Positions 33,623 through 42,715 of a stretch of DNA of 64,000 bases are shown piece by piece. How positions within the stretch are numbered: the stretch's first letter is position 1; each line of letters opens with the position of its first letter. The notes under the pieces were generated by a model that had not been told where the DNA came from, did no database searches, and saw nothing but the letters and a program-made list of their open reading frames with translations. The stretch is from contig NZ_VWVU01000007.1 in the NCBI RefSeq assembly GCF_008638365.1, positions 186,001 through 250,000 on the forward strand, read 5' to 3'. Source of the DNA: Nocardiopsis quinghaiensis (GTDB taxonomy: Bacteria; Actinomycetota; Actinomycetes; Streptosporangiales; Streptosporangiaceae). Position numbers and translations under genes: made by a program.

Positions 33623-35047
33623 CTACTTGCTCACGTCCTCCATGATCGCGTCCGGGTTCCTCCAGTCCGGGTGCTCGAAGAACCTGCGCGTCTCGGCCAC
33701 GATGACCGGGGACAGCAGCAGGAGTCCGATGAGGTTGGGCAGTGCCATCAGGCCGTTGGCGATGTCGCTGAACAGCCACACCGAGTCCAGGCTGGCGATC
33801 GAGCCGATGAAGATGACGGCGATGAACACCAGGCGGTAGGGCGTGACCAGCTTGCGGCCGGCCAGGAAGACGATGCACCGCTCGCCGTAGTAGGCCCAGC
33901 CGAGCAGGGTCGTGAAGGCGAACACGGCGACCGCGACGGCCACGATGTAGGTGCCGACCGGGGCGAGTCCGGGGCTGAGGTTGCCCAGGCCCTCGGCGAC
34001 CGCGCTGCTGGTCATCAGGGAGCCGTCCTCCCTCTCCTCCCCCGAGGCCTGCCAGGCACCGGTGGTGATGATGACCAGGCAGGTCATGGTGACCACGATG
34101 ATGGTGTCGATGAAGGTCTGGGTCATCGAGACCATGGCCTGGCGGACCGGCTGCCTGGTCTTGGCCGCGGCGGCGGCGATACCGCCGGTGCCCAGGCCCG
34201 ACTCGTTGGAGAAGATGCCCCGGGAGAAGCCCTGCTGGATGGCGAGCATGATGCCCGCCCCCGCGAAGCCGCCCGCCGCGGACGTGCCGGTGAAGGCGTC
34301 GGTCACCACGAGCTGGAGCGCGGGCAGGATGGCGGCCCAGTTGACGGCCAGGACGACCAGGCAGGCGCCGACGTAGAGGACGATCATGATGGGCACCAGG
34401 CCGGAGGCGACCCGGCCGATGCTCTTGATCCCGCCGAGGATGACGGCGCCCGCGATGACGGTCAGCGCCAGGCCCACCATCCACGGCGCCAGCGGCGTGA
34501 TGTTGGTGATCTGGTCGGAGACGGCGTTGGACTGGGTGCCGTTGCCGATACCGAAGGCGGCGATGGCCCCGAAGACCGCGAACGCCACGCCCAGGGTGGT
34601 GCCCAGGCCGCCGCGGATCCCGTGCTTGAGGTAGTACATCGGTCCGCCGCTCTGCTCGCCCTTGGCGTCGGTGCGGCGGAACTTCACCCCCAGGAGGGCC
34701 TCGCTGTACTTGGTGGCCATACCGATGAGGCCGACCACCCACATCCAGAACAGCGCGCCCGGGCCGCCCACGCCGATGGCGAGCGCCGCACCGGCGATGT
34801 TGCCGACACCGACGGTGGCGGCGAGGGCGGTGCTCAGGGCCTGGTAGTGGGAGATGTCCCCCTCGACGGAGGGGTCCTCCTTGCGGCGGACGAGGGCGAG
34901 CCACAGTGCGTGCGGCAGGCGGAAGAGCTGGAGCAGGCGCAGTCGGACCGTGAGGAACATGCCGACGACGAACAGCAGCGGGATGAGGACGAAGGGTCCC
35001 CAGATGATGCTGCTGACGATGCTCGCCATTTCGAGGAGTTGGTCCAC
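33623..35047 (-). CDS. Sodium:alanine/glycine symporter (AGCS family)
   Basis: The 474-residue membrane protein has about eleven helices and the AGCS signatures ALSTALAATVGVGNIAGAA, GPGALFWMWVVGLIGMATK, GGPMYYLKHG and GIFSNESGLGTGGIAAAAA. It should import small neutral amino acids with sodium. GTG 35047 is chosen because GGGAG sits seven bases upstream and the preceding frame is not family-like. A 7-bp inverted repeat lies about 130 bases upstream and may control it. Alanine import would fit the alanine dehydrogenase elsewhere in the window, though the two are 26 kb apart. Confidence 0.92.
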   Translation of the reverse strand: MDQLLEMASIVSSIIWGPFVLIPLLFVVGMFLTVRLRLLQLFRLPHALWLALVRRKEDPSVEGDISHYQALSTALAATVGVGNIAGAALAIGVGGPGALFWMWVVGLIGMATKYSEALLGVKFRRTDAKGEQSGGPMYYLKHGIRGGLGTTLGVAFAVFGAIAAFGIGNGTQSNAVSDQITNITPLAPWMVGLALTVIAGAVILGGIKSIGRVASGLVPIMIVLYVGACLVVLAVNWAAILPALQLVVTDAFTGTSAAGGFAGAGIMLAIQQGFSRGIFSNESGLGTGGIAAAAAKTRQPVRQAMVSMTQTFIDTIIVVTMTCLVIITTGAWQASGEEREDGSLMTSSAVAEGLGNLSPGLAPVGTYIVAVAVAVFAFTTLLGWAYYGERCIVFLAGRKLVTPYRLVFIAVIFIGSIASLDSVWLFSDIANGLMALPNLIGLLLLSPVIVAETRRFFEHPDWRNPDAIMEDVSK

Positions 35048-35174
35048 AGGGGATCTCCCTATCGGTGAGTGTGTGGGGACGGGGCCGTCGGCGTCTCGGT
35101 ACGGGGGGATCCGACGCCCTCGCGATCGCGTCGGCACTGGTGAAGGCCTTGCGATACCGGCAAAGAATGGCACC

Positions 35175-35193
35175 GACGCGTAACGAACGCGTC
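35175..35193. promoter_or_regulatory. Inverted repeat upstream of the AGCS gene
   Basis: GACGCGT and ACGCGTC flank AACGA. A tandem 9-base repeat TTCGGGAAC lies next to it near 35217-35234. The site is well placed for a repressor of the minus-strand symporter gene. Confidence 0.45.
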
Positions 35194-35263
35194 ACGCCTG
35201 TTCCACATGCGGGTTTCTTCGGGAACTTCGGGAACTCTCGCGCCCTCTCGCGCGTGTGCGCCC

Positions 35264-35515
35264 TCAGACACCGCTCTCGTCGTCCTGGGCCAGGGCGAGT
35301 CTGCTGAGGACGGCCGCGGCCTCGTCCGGGTCCGCTCCCCGGCCCACAGCGACGCCGAGGAGATAGGTGGTCAGGGGTGCCGCGGGCCGGGCCACGGAAT
35401 GGGCGGCGTCCCTCGCCAGGTCCAGGACCCGGTCGACGTCCGCTTTCCGGAGCGGCTCCGTACCGGTCAGATCCAGTTCTCTTCTGACCACTTCCGCCCA
35501 TTCGGTGAGGGTCAC
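35264..35515 (-). CDS. DUF6457 small protein
   Basis: The 83-residue protein matches the pattern of a small actinobacterial domain often found beside or fused to molybdopterin-related genes: LTEWAEVVRRELDL at the start, VLDLARDAAHSVARPAAPLTTYLLGVAVGRG in two pieces, and a Leu/Ala-rich helix at the end. The function is unknown. No molybdenum cofactor gene is adjacent here, so the usual link is missing. GTG 35515 has AAGGAGT upstream. It lies ahead of the AGCS gene on the same strand but 216 bases away. Confidence 0.75.
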   Translation of the reverse strand: MTLTEWAEVVRRELDLTGTEPLRKADVDRVLDLARDAAHSVARPAAPLTTYLLGVAVGRGADPDEAAAVLSRLALAQDDESGV

Positions 35516-35729
35516 CGCATGACTCCTTACAGCAGCAGATCGATTACGTGAGGCGACCGCGGCCACCGGATCATCACCCGGAGGCCACACGGGCGCACGG
35601 ACACCTTCACCGCCCGCTCGGTCAGTCCACGCCCGGTCTTCGGACGCGGTTCCCCCGTGCCCAAGCCGGGGTTCACCCCCCGAGCCTAGCGTCGAAGGCA
35701 GTCATCCCCCGGCGTTGGGAGCCACCCGC

Positions 35730-36983
35730 ATGTCCCCGACCGAGACCCGCCGGCCACTTCGCGTGGCCATCGTGACAGAATCCTTCCTTCCACAGGTCAA
35801 CGGGGTGACCAACTCCGTGTGCCGGGTCGTCGACCTGCTGGCCGCACGGGGCCACGAGGTCCTGGTGCTGGCCCCCGGCCCCGGCCCCTCCTCCTACGCG
35901 GGCTTTCCGGTGGTCCGCATGCCCTCCCTGCCCCTGCCCTTCTACCGGGACTTCTCCGTGGGGCTGCCCGCCCGGCGCACGATGACCGCGGCGATCCGGG
36001 CCTTCTCCCCCGACGTCCTGCACCTGGCCTCCCCCGCCCTGCTCGGCTCGGCGGCCGTGGAGACCGCCCGCAGATGGGCGCTGCCGACCGTCGCCGTGTT
36101 CCAGACCGACCTGCCCGGCTTCGCCGGCCGCTATCACCTGCCCGGCGAGGACGCCCTCTGGTCGCTGCTGCGGCGCACCCACGCGGCCGTGGACCGCACG
36201 CTGGTACCGTCCTCGGCCACCATGGAGGCGCTGTCCTCCCGGGGGTTCCCGCGGTTGGACCTGTGGCGGCGCGGGGTGGACACCCGCCTCTTCGACCCCG
36301 CCCACCGCGACGAGGAGCTGCGGCGCGGGCTCGCTCCGCACGGGGAGGCGATCGTGGGCTATGTGGGACGGCTGGCCCGGGACAAGCGGGTGGACCTGCT
36401 GGCGCACGTGGCGCGGCTGCGCGGAATCAGACTGGTCGTGGTGGGCGACGGCCCCGAGCGGGCCCGTCTGCGACGGCGCCTGCCCGACGCGGTGTTCACC
36501 GGTCAGCGCACCGGCGAGGACCTGGCCCGCCTGTACGCGTCCATGGACGTGTTCGTGCACACCGGCGCCGACGAGACGTTCTGCCAGTCCGTCCAGGAGG
36601 CCCTGGCCTCGGGTGTCCCGGTGGTGGCACCGGCCTCGGGCGGGCCGCTGGACCTGGTGGTTCCCGAGCACAACGGGCTGCTGTACGCCCCGGACTCGGT
36701 ACGCGAGCTGCGGGTGGCGGTGGGACGGCTGGCCCACAACCGCGAGGTGCGGCGGCGGATGGCCGAGGGGACCCGTCCGTCGGTGGAGCACCGTACGTGG
36801 GAGGCGGTCGGTGAGCAGCTGCTCGGCCACTATCACGCGGTGATCGCTCCCAGCCGGGAACTGGCCGCCCACGGCACCGGGGCGGACATGGTTCCGGCCT
36901 CCCCCGGAAGGAGCGGCCGGGGGAGGCCGGAGGAGTACACGTCCGCCCCGCCCCCTTCACGGGGCGGACGCTGGTCTAGCTGA
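35730..36983 (+). CDS. GT4 glycosyltransferase, MgtA/PimB'-like alpha-mannosyltransferase
   Basis: The 417-residue GT-B enzyme begins LRVAIVTESFLPQVNGVTNSV and has the donor-side motif VHTGADETFCQSVQEALASGVP, which holds the E-x7-E pair, plus GYVGRLARDKRV. This matches actinobacterial GDP-mannose-dependent enzymes MgtA/PimB' that mannosylate glycolipid anchors at the inner membrane face. The donor is inferred from similarity. ATG 35730 has GGGAG eight bases upstream. The C-terminal 40 residues are unrelated and Pro/Arg-rich. The 3' end overlaps the convergent aminotransferase by eight bases. Confidence 0.85.
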   Translation: MSPTETRRPLRVAIVTESFLPQVNGVTNSVCRVVDLLAARGHEVLVLAPGPGPSSYAGFPVVRMPSLPLPFYRDFSVGLPARRTMTAAIRAFSPDVLHLASPALLGSAAVETARRWALPTVAVFQTDLPGFAGRYHLPGEDALWSLLRRTHAAVDRTLVPSSATMEALSSRGFPRLDLWRRGVDTRLFDPAHRDEELRRGLAPHGEAIVGYVGRLARDKRVDLLAHVARLRGIRLVVVGDGPERARLRRRLPDAVFTGQRTGEDLARLYASMDVFVHTGADETFCQSVQEALASGVPVVAPASGGPLDLVVPEHNGLLYAPDSVRELRVAVGRLAHNREVRRRMAEGTRPSVEHRTWEAVGEQLLGHYHAVIAPSRELAAHGTGADMVPASPGRSGRGRPEEYTSAPPPSRGGRWSS

Positions 36984-38304
36984 CCGCCTGCGGAGCGGAG
37001 GCCTGGGACCGCGCGAGGACGGGGCCGGACGCCTCGGCGAGCAGTTCGTCCAGGACCTCGGCCAGACGGTCGAGGTGGGCGCGGACCCACGGCAGCGCCA
37101 GCGGGTCGGTGGCGGCGAGAGCGGCGTAGCGGCGCTCCTCGGTGTCGCCGTAGAGCAGGCTGGTGGCGACCCGCATGCGCAGGGCGCCGGAGCCCTCTCC
37201 GAACTCGACCGCGGGCAGCACGCCCATGCCGAAGCGCTCCAGCAGCAGTCCGGTCAGCTCCGGGCCGGTGGTCACGCCGTACCGGGCGGCCAGCTGTTCG
37301 CGGGCCGGTTCGAAGTCGGGGTAGAGGTAGAACGCCGCCCGGGGCACGGAGACGGCCGCGCCCGCGCGGGAGAACGCCCCGGTGACCGCGCCGGCGACGA
37401 TGCCGTGCAGGCGGCGGCTGCGGTCGATGTGGTCCAGGAGCTCGGCGGGTTCGGTGAAGGCGTACGCGGCGGCCTCCTGGACGGGCGCGGACGGGCTCGA
37501 CCAGATCTCGCTGGCCACGCCGAGCAGTCCGTCGCGCAGGCGGCGGCCGACCTCGGAGTCGGGCAGGCGCACGACGCCGATGCGCCAGCCGCCCAGGGCC
37601 AGGTTCTTGCTCAGGCCGGTGGAGATGACGGTGCGTTCGGGGGCGTACTCGGCCGGACCGTGTACCTCCGCGGGTTCCTCGCCGGGGGCCGCGGGGTGGA
37701 CGAGGTCGCGGTAGATCTCGTCGGAGATGATCACCAGGTCGAGTTCGCGGGCCACCTCGCACAGGCGGCGGACGGTGTCGGCGCCGGCCACGGTGCCGGT
37801 CGGGTTGTCGGGCAGCGTGACGATGACGGCGTTGACCGTACGGCCCCGCTCCCGGGCGGCGGTGACCGCGGCGTGCAGCAGGTCGGGTTGGGGTACGCCG
37901 CCCTGACCGGTGGCCGTGGGGACCATGACGGGCCGCTGGCCCACCAGCCGGCTCTGCGCCGCGTAGCTGACCCAGCTGGGCGCGGCGATCGCGGTGTCGC
38001 CGCCGATCTCCAGCAGGAGGCTGTACAGGAGCGGCTTGCTGCCGGGCCCGGCGATGACCTGCGCGGGGTCGGTGGGCAGCCCACGGCGTTCCCAGTACCC
38101 GGCGGCGGCCTCGCGCAGCGCCTTCGACCCGGCGACCGGGCCGTAGGCGTTGGCGCCGTTCCCCGCGGTGAGCCGGTCCCTCATGACCGGGTGGACCGGG
38201 AGCCCGGCCTCACCGAAGCCCAGGGGAAGCACGCGCACCCCCTGGCGGCGCTTCTCCGCGAGGGCTTCGTTGACGGCGAGGGTCGCGGACACAGTGACGG
38301 TCAT
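36976..38304 (-). CDS. Class I/II PLP aminotransferase
   Basis: The 442-residue fold-type I enzyme has NAYGPVAGSKALREAAAGYW, the Asn/Pro motif TLPDNPTGTV, IISDEIYRDLVHP and the PLP Lys in STGLSKNLALGGWRIG. It is a general aspartate-aminotransferase-like protein and the substrate cannot be read. ATG 38304 has GGAG ten bases upstream. It is divergent from a LysR regulator, the usual arrangement for a regulator and its target, so it is likely controlled by that protein. Confidence 0.87.
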   Translation of the reverse strand: MTVTVSATLAVNEALAEKRRQGVRVLPLGFGEAGLPVHPVMRDRLTAGNGANAYGPVAGSKALREAAAGYWERRGLPTDPAQVIAGPGSKPLLYSLLLEIGGDTAIAAPSWVSYAAQSRLVGQRPVMVPTATGQGGVPQPDLLHAAVTAARERGRTVNAVIVTLPDNPTGTVAGADTVRRLCEVARELDLVIISDEIYRDLVHPAAPGEEPAEVHGPAEYAPERTVISTGLSKNLALGGWRIGVVRLPDSEVGRRLRDGLLGVASEIWSSPSAPVQEAAAYAFTEPAELLDHIDRSRRLHGIVAGAVTGAFSRAGAAVSVPRAAFYLYPDFEPAREQLAARYGVTTGPELTGLLLERFGMGVLPAVEFGEGSGALRMRVATSLLYGDTEERRYAALAATDPLALPWVRAHLDRLAEVLDELLAEASGPVLARSQASAPQAVS

Positions 38305-38442
38305 CGATGACTCATCTCCGGCTTGTCGTGTGATGCGGGGCCGCACCGTGGGTCAGTGCGGGACCGCACCCTGGGTGGTGACCTGTCACCCCCACACTGC
38401 CCAGATCCAGGCATCAGTACAAGCGAGTCTTTTCGATGCTGA

Positions 38443-38461
38443 GCGTAAGATGTTCTTATGC
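38443..38461 (+). promoter_or_regulatory. Palindrome overlapping the LysR -10 box and start codon
   Basis: GCGTAAGA-TGT-TCTTATGC is an inverted repeat with one mismatch. It contains TAAGAT (38446-38451), a -10 box six bases before ATG 38458, so the LysR mRNA is probably leaderless and a bound protein would cover promoter and start codon together. Confidence 0.6.
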
Positions 38462-39396
38462 TTGATCTTCGTCGCCTGCAGGTCCTCCGCGAGTTCAGTG
38501 TCCGGGGCACGATCGCGGCCACCGCGGCCGCCCTGGGCTACACGCCCTCGGCGGTCTCCCAGCAACTGGCCACACTGGAGAGGGAGACGGGCGTGGCGCT
38601 GCTGGACCGCTCCGCGCGGGGCGCCGAGCTGACCGACGCCGGGCGGCTCCTGGTGGCCCAGGCCGAGGACATCCTGGCGTTGGTGGAGGCGACCGAGTCG
38701 GTGCTCGCCGAGCGGTCCGACCTCGCACTCGGTGTGGTCACCGTCACGGCGTTCCCGACCGCCGCCGTGGCGTTCGCGCCCCTGCTCGTGCCGCGGCTGC
38801 GCCGGCACGAGGGGATGCAGCTGCTGCTGCGCCAGACCCTGATGGCCACGGGGACCCAGCAGGTGCGCTCACGGGAGGTGGACGTCGCGCTGGTCGACGA
38901 CTGGTCCGGGCAGCACCCGGGGCGCGCCCCGGACAGCGGACTGCGGCACATCCACCTGATGCGCGACCCGATGGTGCTGGCGGTGCCCGAGGACCATCCG
39001 CTGGCCGATCCCTCCACACCCGTGGCGCTGGAGACGCTGTTGAGCGAGTCGTGGATCGTGACGCCCGGGAGCGAGCGTTCGCGCTACGGCATGGACCGGC
39101 TCCTGGCCGAGGTGGGCGGCCTGCCCGCGTCGGCCTGGGAGTTCGAGGGGCTGGGAACGGTGCTGAGCCTGGTGTCGCGCGGGATCGGGATCGCCGCGGT
39201 CCCGGCCCTGGCGATGGCGGGCGGACCGGCGGGACTGGTCTACCGCAGGCTGCCCTCCGCCGCGCCCGAGCGGCACGTCTACGCGGTGGTGCGCTCGGTG
39301 ACCGCGCGCCGTCCGGCGGTGCAGGTGACCCTGGCCGCCCTACGCGACGCCTCCCGGCAGGTGAGCGGGGAGATCGCCGAGGCCACGGTCGCGTAG
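38458..39396 (+). CDS. LysR-family transcriptional regulator
   Basis: The 312-residue protein has the LysR helix-turn-helix at 1-60 (LRRLQVLREFSVRGTIAATA, LGYTPSAVSQQLATLERE, LLDRSARGAELTDAG) and an effector-binding domain from about 90. The start ATG lies within a palindrome together with its -10 box, and no ribosome site is present, so the message is likely leaderless and autoregulated. It is divergent from an aminotransferase gene 153 bases away, the probable target. The effector is unknown. Confidence 0.93.
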   Translation: MLDLRRLQVLREFSVRGTIAATAAALGYTPSAVSQQLATLERETGVALLDRSARGAELTDAGRLLVAQAEDILALVEATESVLAERSDLALGVVTVTAFPTAAVAFAPLLVPRLRRHEGMQLLLRQTLMATGTQQVRSREVDVALVDDWSGQHPGRAPDSGLRHIHLMRDPMVLAVPEDHPLADPSTPVALETLLSESWIVTPGSERSRYGMDRLLAEVGGLPASAWEFEGLGTVLSLVSRGIGIAAVPALAMAGGPAGLVYRRLPSAAPERHVYAVVRSVTARRPAVQVTLAALRDASRQVSGEIAEATVA

Positions 39397-39506
39397 CGCG
39401 GTGGCCCCGGGACGACGACGCGCGGCCCGCTCCTGGCGGGCCGCGCGTCGGGTGCGTCGTGTTCGGTTGTGGGACGGTGTCTGGTCGTCGTGCGCCCGAG
39501 CACCGC

Positions 39507-39836
39507 TCACCCTTGGCTTTCCCTGCGGCGCGTCCGGTCGATCCGGCGGCGCAGTCTGCGACAGACATGGCGTGCCCGGTCACGGTCGTCCCGGGCGTTC
39601 CACCATCGCGCGTAGGCTTCCAGTCTCCTTTTTCGCAGTGCCTCCAGCTCGGCCTCCATCCGGTTCACCCTGTGTTCCAGGTCGATGCGCTCGCGTTCGA
39701 ACACCGACATGTCACGCTCGTGGAACCCCGCCTCGCGCTCGGCGCTGACGAGCCGTTCGGTGAGGCCTTCGGCGGCGTTGCCGCCACGGGCGATCCAGCG
39801 TCGGCCGGACTGTGCACTGATGCCTTCGAACCACAC
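39507..39836 (-). CDS. Coiled-coil hypothetical protein
   Basis: I do not recognise this 109-residue protein. Residues 40-80 are a clear coiled coil (FERERIDLEHRVNRMEAELE, then LRKRRLEAYARWW), and the C-terminus is strongly basic with many Arg. Third-position GC is high, which supports coding. The GTG start at 39836 is the only in-frame start after a stop two codons upstream, and it has no ribosome site. It stands alone between LysR and a GT4 gene, next to an AT-rich gap. Confidence 0.5.
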   Translation of the reverse strand: MWFEGISAQSGRRWIARGGNAAEGLTERLVSAEREAGFHERDMSVFERERIDLEHRVNRMEAELEALRKRRLEAYARWWNARDDRDRARHVCRRLRRRIDRTRRRESQG

Positions 39837-40171
39837 ATCAACTGGTGTTTCCCGCAGAGGGACAACATCACAGGTCGCTACGCAAAGAATACGGAAAGTG
39901 GCAAAGGGCTCAAACCCTTACAAATAACGCATTTCAGGCACAACGGGAGAGCGTGCGCCGTCACAGAACACCCTCGCGGCGACCACCGCCCCACCGCGCA
40001 CAGGGTGCCCACAAGCTTTTCGGGGGGCACTGGCCGCATCCGGCAGCCGGGACGACCCGGGTATCCGTCGTCTCATGCCACGGTCAACACACCACCGCGC
40101 ACAGGAGGCGCCCCACCTCCGTTCCGCCCCCGAGGTGTCCCGGTCCTCCCGTCCCGGCACACGCCCGCCGA
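39837..40171. other. AT-rich intergenic patch
   Basis: The stretch 39880-39960 is much richer in A/T than its surroundings. It holds AAAGGG/CCCTT as a small hairpin and AAATAACGCATTTC. It may be promoter DNA for the coiled-coil gene or a remnant of foreign sequence. No gene is supported. Confidence 0.35.
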
Positions 40172-41416
40172 TCACACCGCGACCGGCCGCGCGGCGACCG
40201 CCCTCTCGACCCACAGCGGAACCGGAGGCGCCCCCCGCAGCCGCTTGTAGGTCTCCTCGAACCGCTCCAGCGACCGGTGGTGGTCGTGCCGCAGCGCGAT
40301 CTCCCGGCTGGCCTCGCCCATGGCGCGCCGGTCCTTCTCCGGGCCGAGCACGGTGAGCAGCCGGTCCGCCAGGCGCTCGACGTCTCCGGGCGGGAAGAGG
40401 AACCCGTTGCGCCCCTCCTCCAGCAGGTGCGGCAGAGCCATCGCGTCGGCGGCCACCACCGGCAGACCGGTGGACATCGCCTCCAGGGTGGCGATGCTCT
40501 GCAGTTCGGCCACGCCGGCGATGGCGAAGGCGTCCCCCGCCGCGTACACCAGCGGCAGGTCCTCGTCCGGCACGAACCCCAGGAAGAACACCCGGTCGGC
40601 CACCCCCAGCTCCACCGCCAGCGCGCGCAGCTCCTTCTCGCGCTGACCGACCCCCGCCAGGGCCAGCTGGGCGTCCCGTTCCGGCACGATCCCGGCCAGC
40701 GCCCGGATCGTGTCGCCGATCCGCTTCTCCTCGTCCAGCCGCCCCACGAACACGATCGTGTCCCGGTCGGGCAGGCCGAACCTCCGGCGCGCCGCCGCCC
40801 GGTCCCCGCCCCGGGGGTGGAACCGCTCCAGGTCGATCCCGCACGAGATGTCCTCGACCGTGCGGGCGAACCCCTGTTCCCGTAGCAGCCGTGCCGCGCG
40901 CGGCGTCGGTGTGGTCACGTAGTCGGCCTCGCTCGCCACCCGGACCATGTCCTTCCAGGCCAGTGTCCCCGCCAGCTCCCGCATCGGAGCGGGCACCCGT
41001 GCGTGCGCGTACAGGTTGTCCGGCATGAAGTGGTTGGTCAGCACCACCGGGATACCGGCCGCCCGGCCCTTGCGCAGCGCCGACCGGCTGAGCGGGAAGT
41101 GGCTCTGCGCGTGTACGACGTCCGGGTCCATGCGCTGCACGATCCTGGCGATGTGCCCGCCCAGTCCCAGCGGGACGGCGGCGCGCATGCTGGGTTGGAA
41201 GGGTATGGGGGCCGAGCGCATCCGGTGCTCGGTCACCGCGCCGTTGACCGTCACGTACGGTTCGCCCCGCTCGGAGGGGCACGCCACGTGGACACGGTGT
41301 CCCCGCCGCGCCAGCCCCTCGGCCAGGCGATGGGTGAAGTACCCGGCGCCGTTGACGTCGGGAGGATAGGTATCGGTGGCGATCAGGACCCGCAGCGGGC
41401 GGTCGGACTGGGCCAT
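40172..41416 (-). CDS. GT4-family glycosyltransferase
   Basis: The 414-residue GT-B enzyme has LRVLIATDTYPPDVNGAGYF, HAQSHFPLSRSAL, IVFVGRLDEEKRI and, at the donor site, AGVAELQSIATLEAMSTGLP with its Glu pair. It resembles enzymes that glycosylate diacylglycerol or lipid carriers. It lacks membrane helices and would act at the cytosolic face. ATG 41416 has AAGGAGT seven bases upstream. The DMT transporter gene ends 16 bases upstream, so the two form an operon. Confidence 0.87.
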   Translation of the reverse strand: MAQSDRPLRVLIATDTYPPDVNGAGYFTHRLAEGLARRGHRVHVACPSERGEPYVTVNGAVTEHRMRSAPIPFQPSMRAAVPLGLGGHIARIVQRMDPDVVHAQSHFPLSRSALRKGRAAGIPVVLTNHFMPDNLYAHARVPAPMRELAGTLAWKDMVRVASEADYVTTPTPRAARLLREQGFARTVEDISCGIDLERFHPRGGDRAAARRRFGLPDRDTIVFVGRLDEEKRIGDTIRALAGIVPERDAQLALAGVGQREKELRALAVELGVADRVFFLGFVPDEDLPLVYAAGDAFAIAGVAELQSIATLEAMSTGLPVVAADAMALPHLLEEGRNGFLFPPGDVERLADRLLTVLGPEKDRRAMGEASREIALRHDHHRSLERFEETYKRLRGAPPVPLWVERAVAARPVAV

Positions 41417-41432
41417 GGTGGAACTCCTTCGT

Positions 41433-42329
41433 TCAGCGTGTGGGGGTACGGGAGCTGGTCCCGGTGTGTCCGGGGCCCCGCGGGGCCTCGGGGTTGCGGT
41501 GGCGCGCCTGCGCCAGCGCGATGGTCCCGGCGACCGCCAGGACGGTGAAGGCCAGCGCGCCCAGCTGGGCGGGCGGGGTCCTCGGCGCCCCCTCCCCCAG
41601 GAGCAGGGCCCCGATGGCCACACCGACCACCGGGTCGGTGATCAGGAGGGCCGCGTAGGCGGCCGAGAAGTGCCCGGTCCGGTAGGCGTTCTGCATCAGC
41701 AGGGCGCCGAAGACCCCGGTCGCCAGGGCGAGCGGGGTCAGCCAGCTGATGACGCTGGTCCAGTCCTCGTGGGCGTTCGCGGTGATGACCCGTGCCAGCC
41801 CCGACGTGGTGCCCATGGCCGCCCCGCCCGCGAGGGCGAGCAGGATGGCCCGGGCCGAGCTGTTCATCCAGTGCGCGGTGAGGTGGACGAGGAACCCGGC
41901 GCCGAGGGCGGTCCCGGTGAGGACCAGCGCCGCGCCCGTGGTCATGGTGGGGGTGTCGGCCGCGTGCGGGAACAGGGAGAGCACCCCGACGAGGCCCACC
42001 ATGACGGCGGCCCCGGCGACGATCTGGGAGAGGCCGACCCTGCGGCCGCTGAACACGGCCGACAGCACGATGGCGAAGAGCAGGCCCGTCACGCCGATCG
42101 GCTGGATGATGGTCAGCGGAGCGCTGCTGAGGGCGACCAGGTGCAGGAGCGAGCCCAGGACCGCGGCGGCGCTGCCGATCATCCAGCGGGGCTGGCGGAG
42201 CAGGTGCAGCAGGAAGCCCCCGCGCGCCACCTGGTGTCCCGGGGCGCGGACGGCGTCGCGCTCCTGGAGGGCGGAGCCGAGCGCCAGGGTGAACGCGCCC
42301 GCCACGGCGATCAGGACCGACAGCAGCAT
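41433..42329 (-). CDS. DMT-superfamily (EamA/NIPA-like) transporter
   Basis: The 298-residue membrane protein has about nine to ten helices. FTLALGSALQERDAVRAP at the N-terminus and the LTIIQPIGVTGLLFAIVLSA repeat match DMT proteins of the kind loosely related to NIPA. No substrate can be assigned. ATG 42329 has GGGAGG nine bases upstream. It is cotranscribed with the GT4 gene downstream, so export or supply of a lipid or sugar precursor is a possible role, by inference only. Confidence 0.82.
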   Translation of the reverse strand: MLLSVLIAVAGAFTLALGSALQERDAVRAPGHQVARGGFLLHLLRQPRWMIGSAAAVLGSLLHLVALSSAPLTIIQPIGVTGLLFAIVLSAVFSGRRVGLSQIVAGAAVMVGLVGVLSLFPHAADTPTMTTGAALVLTGTALGAGFLVHLTAHWMNSSARAILLALAGGAAMGTTSGLARVITANAHEDWTSVISWLTPLALATGVFGALLMQNAYRTGHFSAAYAALLITDPVVGVAIGALLLGEGAPRTPPAQLGALAFTVLAVAGTIALAQARHRNPEAPRGPGHTGTSSRTPTR

Positions 42330-42715
42330 CGGCACCGCCCTCCCGTGTGCCCCGGGGCCGTCCCCCACATCCCCTGCATCGTGTCCTCCGACGCTCGATT
42401 CCGGCCCGCGCGCACCGGCTGCGGATAGGGCCACAACCGTACGGACGGGCGTCATGCCGCGGCGATAACGGCAGCTCCCGTCCTGAGGTGGTGTTCACCC
42501 CACCTCCGCGACGGGGCCGCCCCGGATCCGCTGCTCCTCCCCGAGGGGACGGTCTCGTCACAGCGCCCGCGTGAGCGGAGCAGGTCGAAAAAGCGGGCAG
42601 GGGTCCGTCCCGACGCGGACGGGTTCGGTGGCCGATGGCCTCCGGGGGTGTGCCTCCGCGGAAGCCCATGACACTATGTCCGGTATTGGTCTAGACCGGA
42701 TAGGAGCGGTTCCCC
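42330..42715. other. Divergent control region, DMT transporter / hexosaminidase
   Basis: This region holds the dre site at 42685-42700 near the plus-strand gene and an inverted repeat GAGGTGG/CCACCTC (42485-42506), about 155 bases before the DMT start, that could control the minus-strand operon. No gene is supported. Confidence 0.45.
42685..42700 (+). promoter_or_regulatory. DasR-responsive element (dre)
   Basis: The core TGGTCTAGACC matches the DasR consensus (ACTGGTCTAGACCACT) in all 11 core bases, with differences only at the outer positions. It lies 16 bases before GTG 42716 of a hexosaminidase gene. DasR represses chitin/GlcNAc genes until glucosamine-6-phosphate builds up. Confidence 0.85.
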
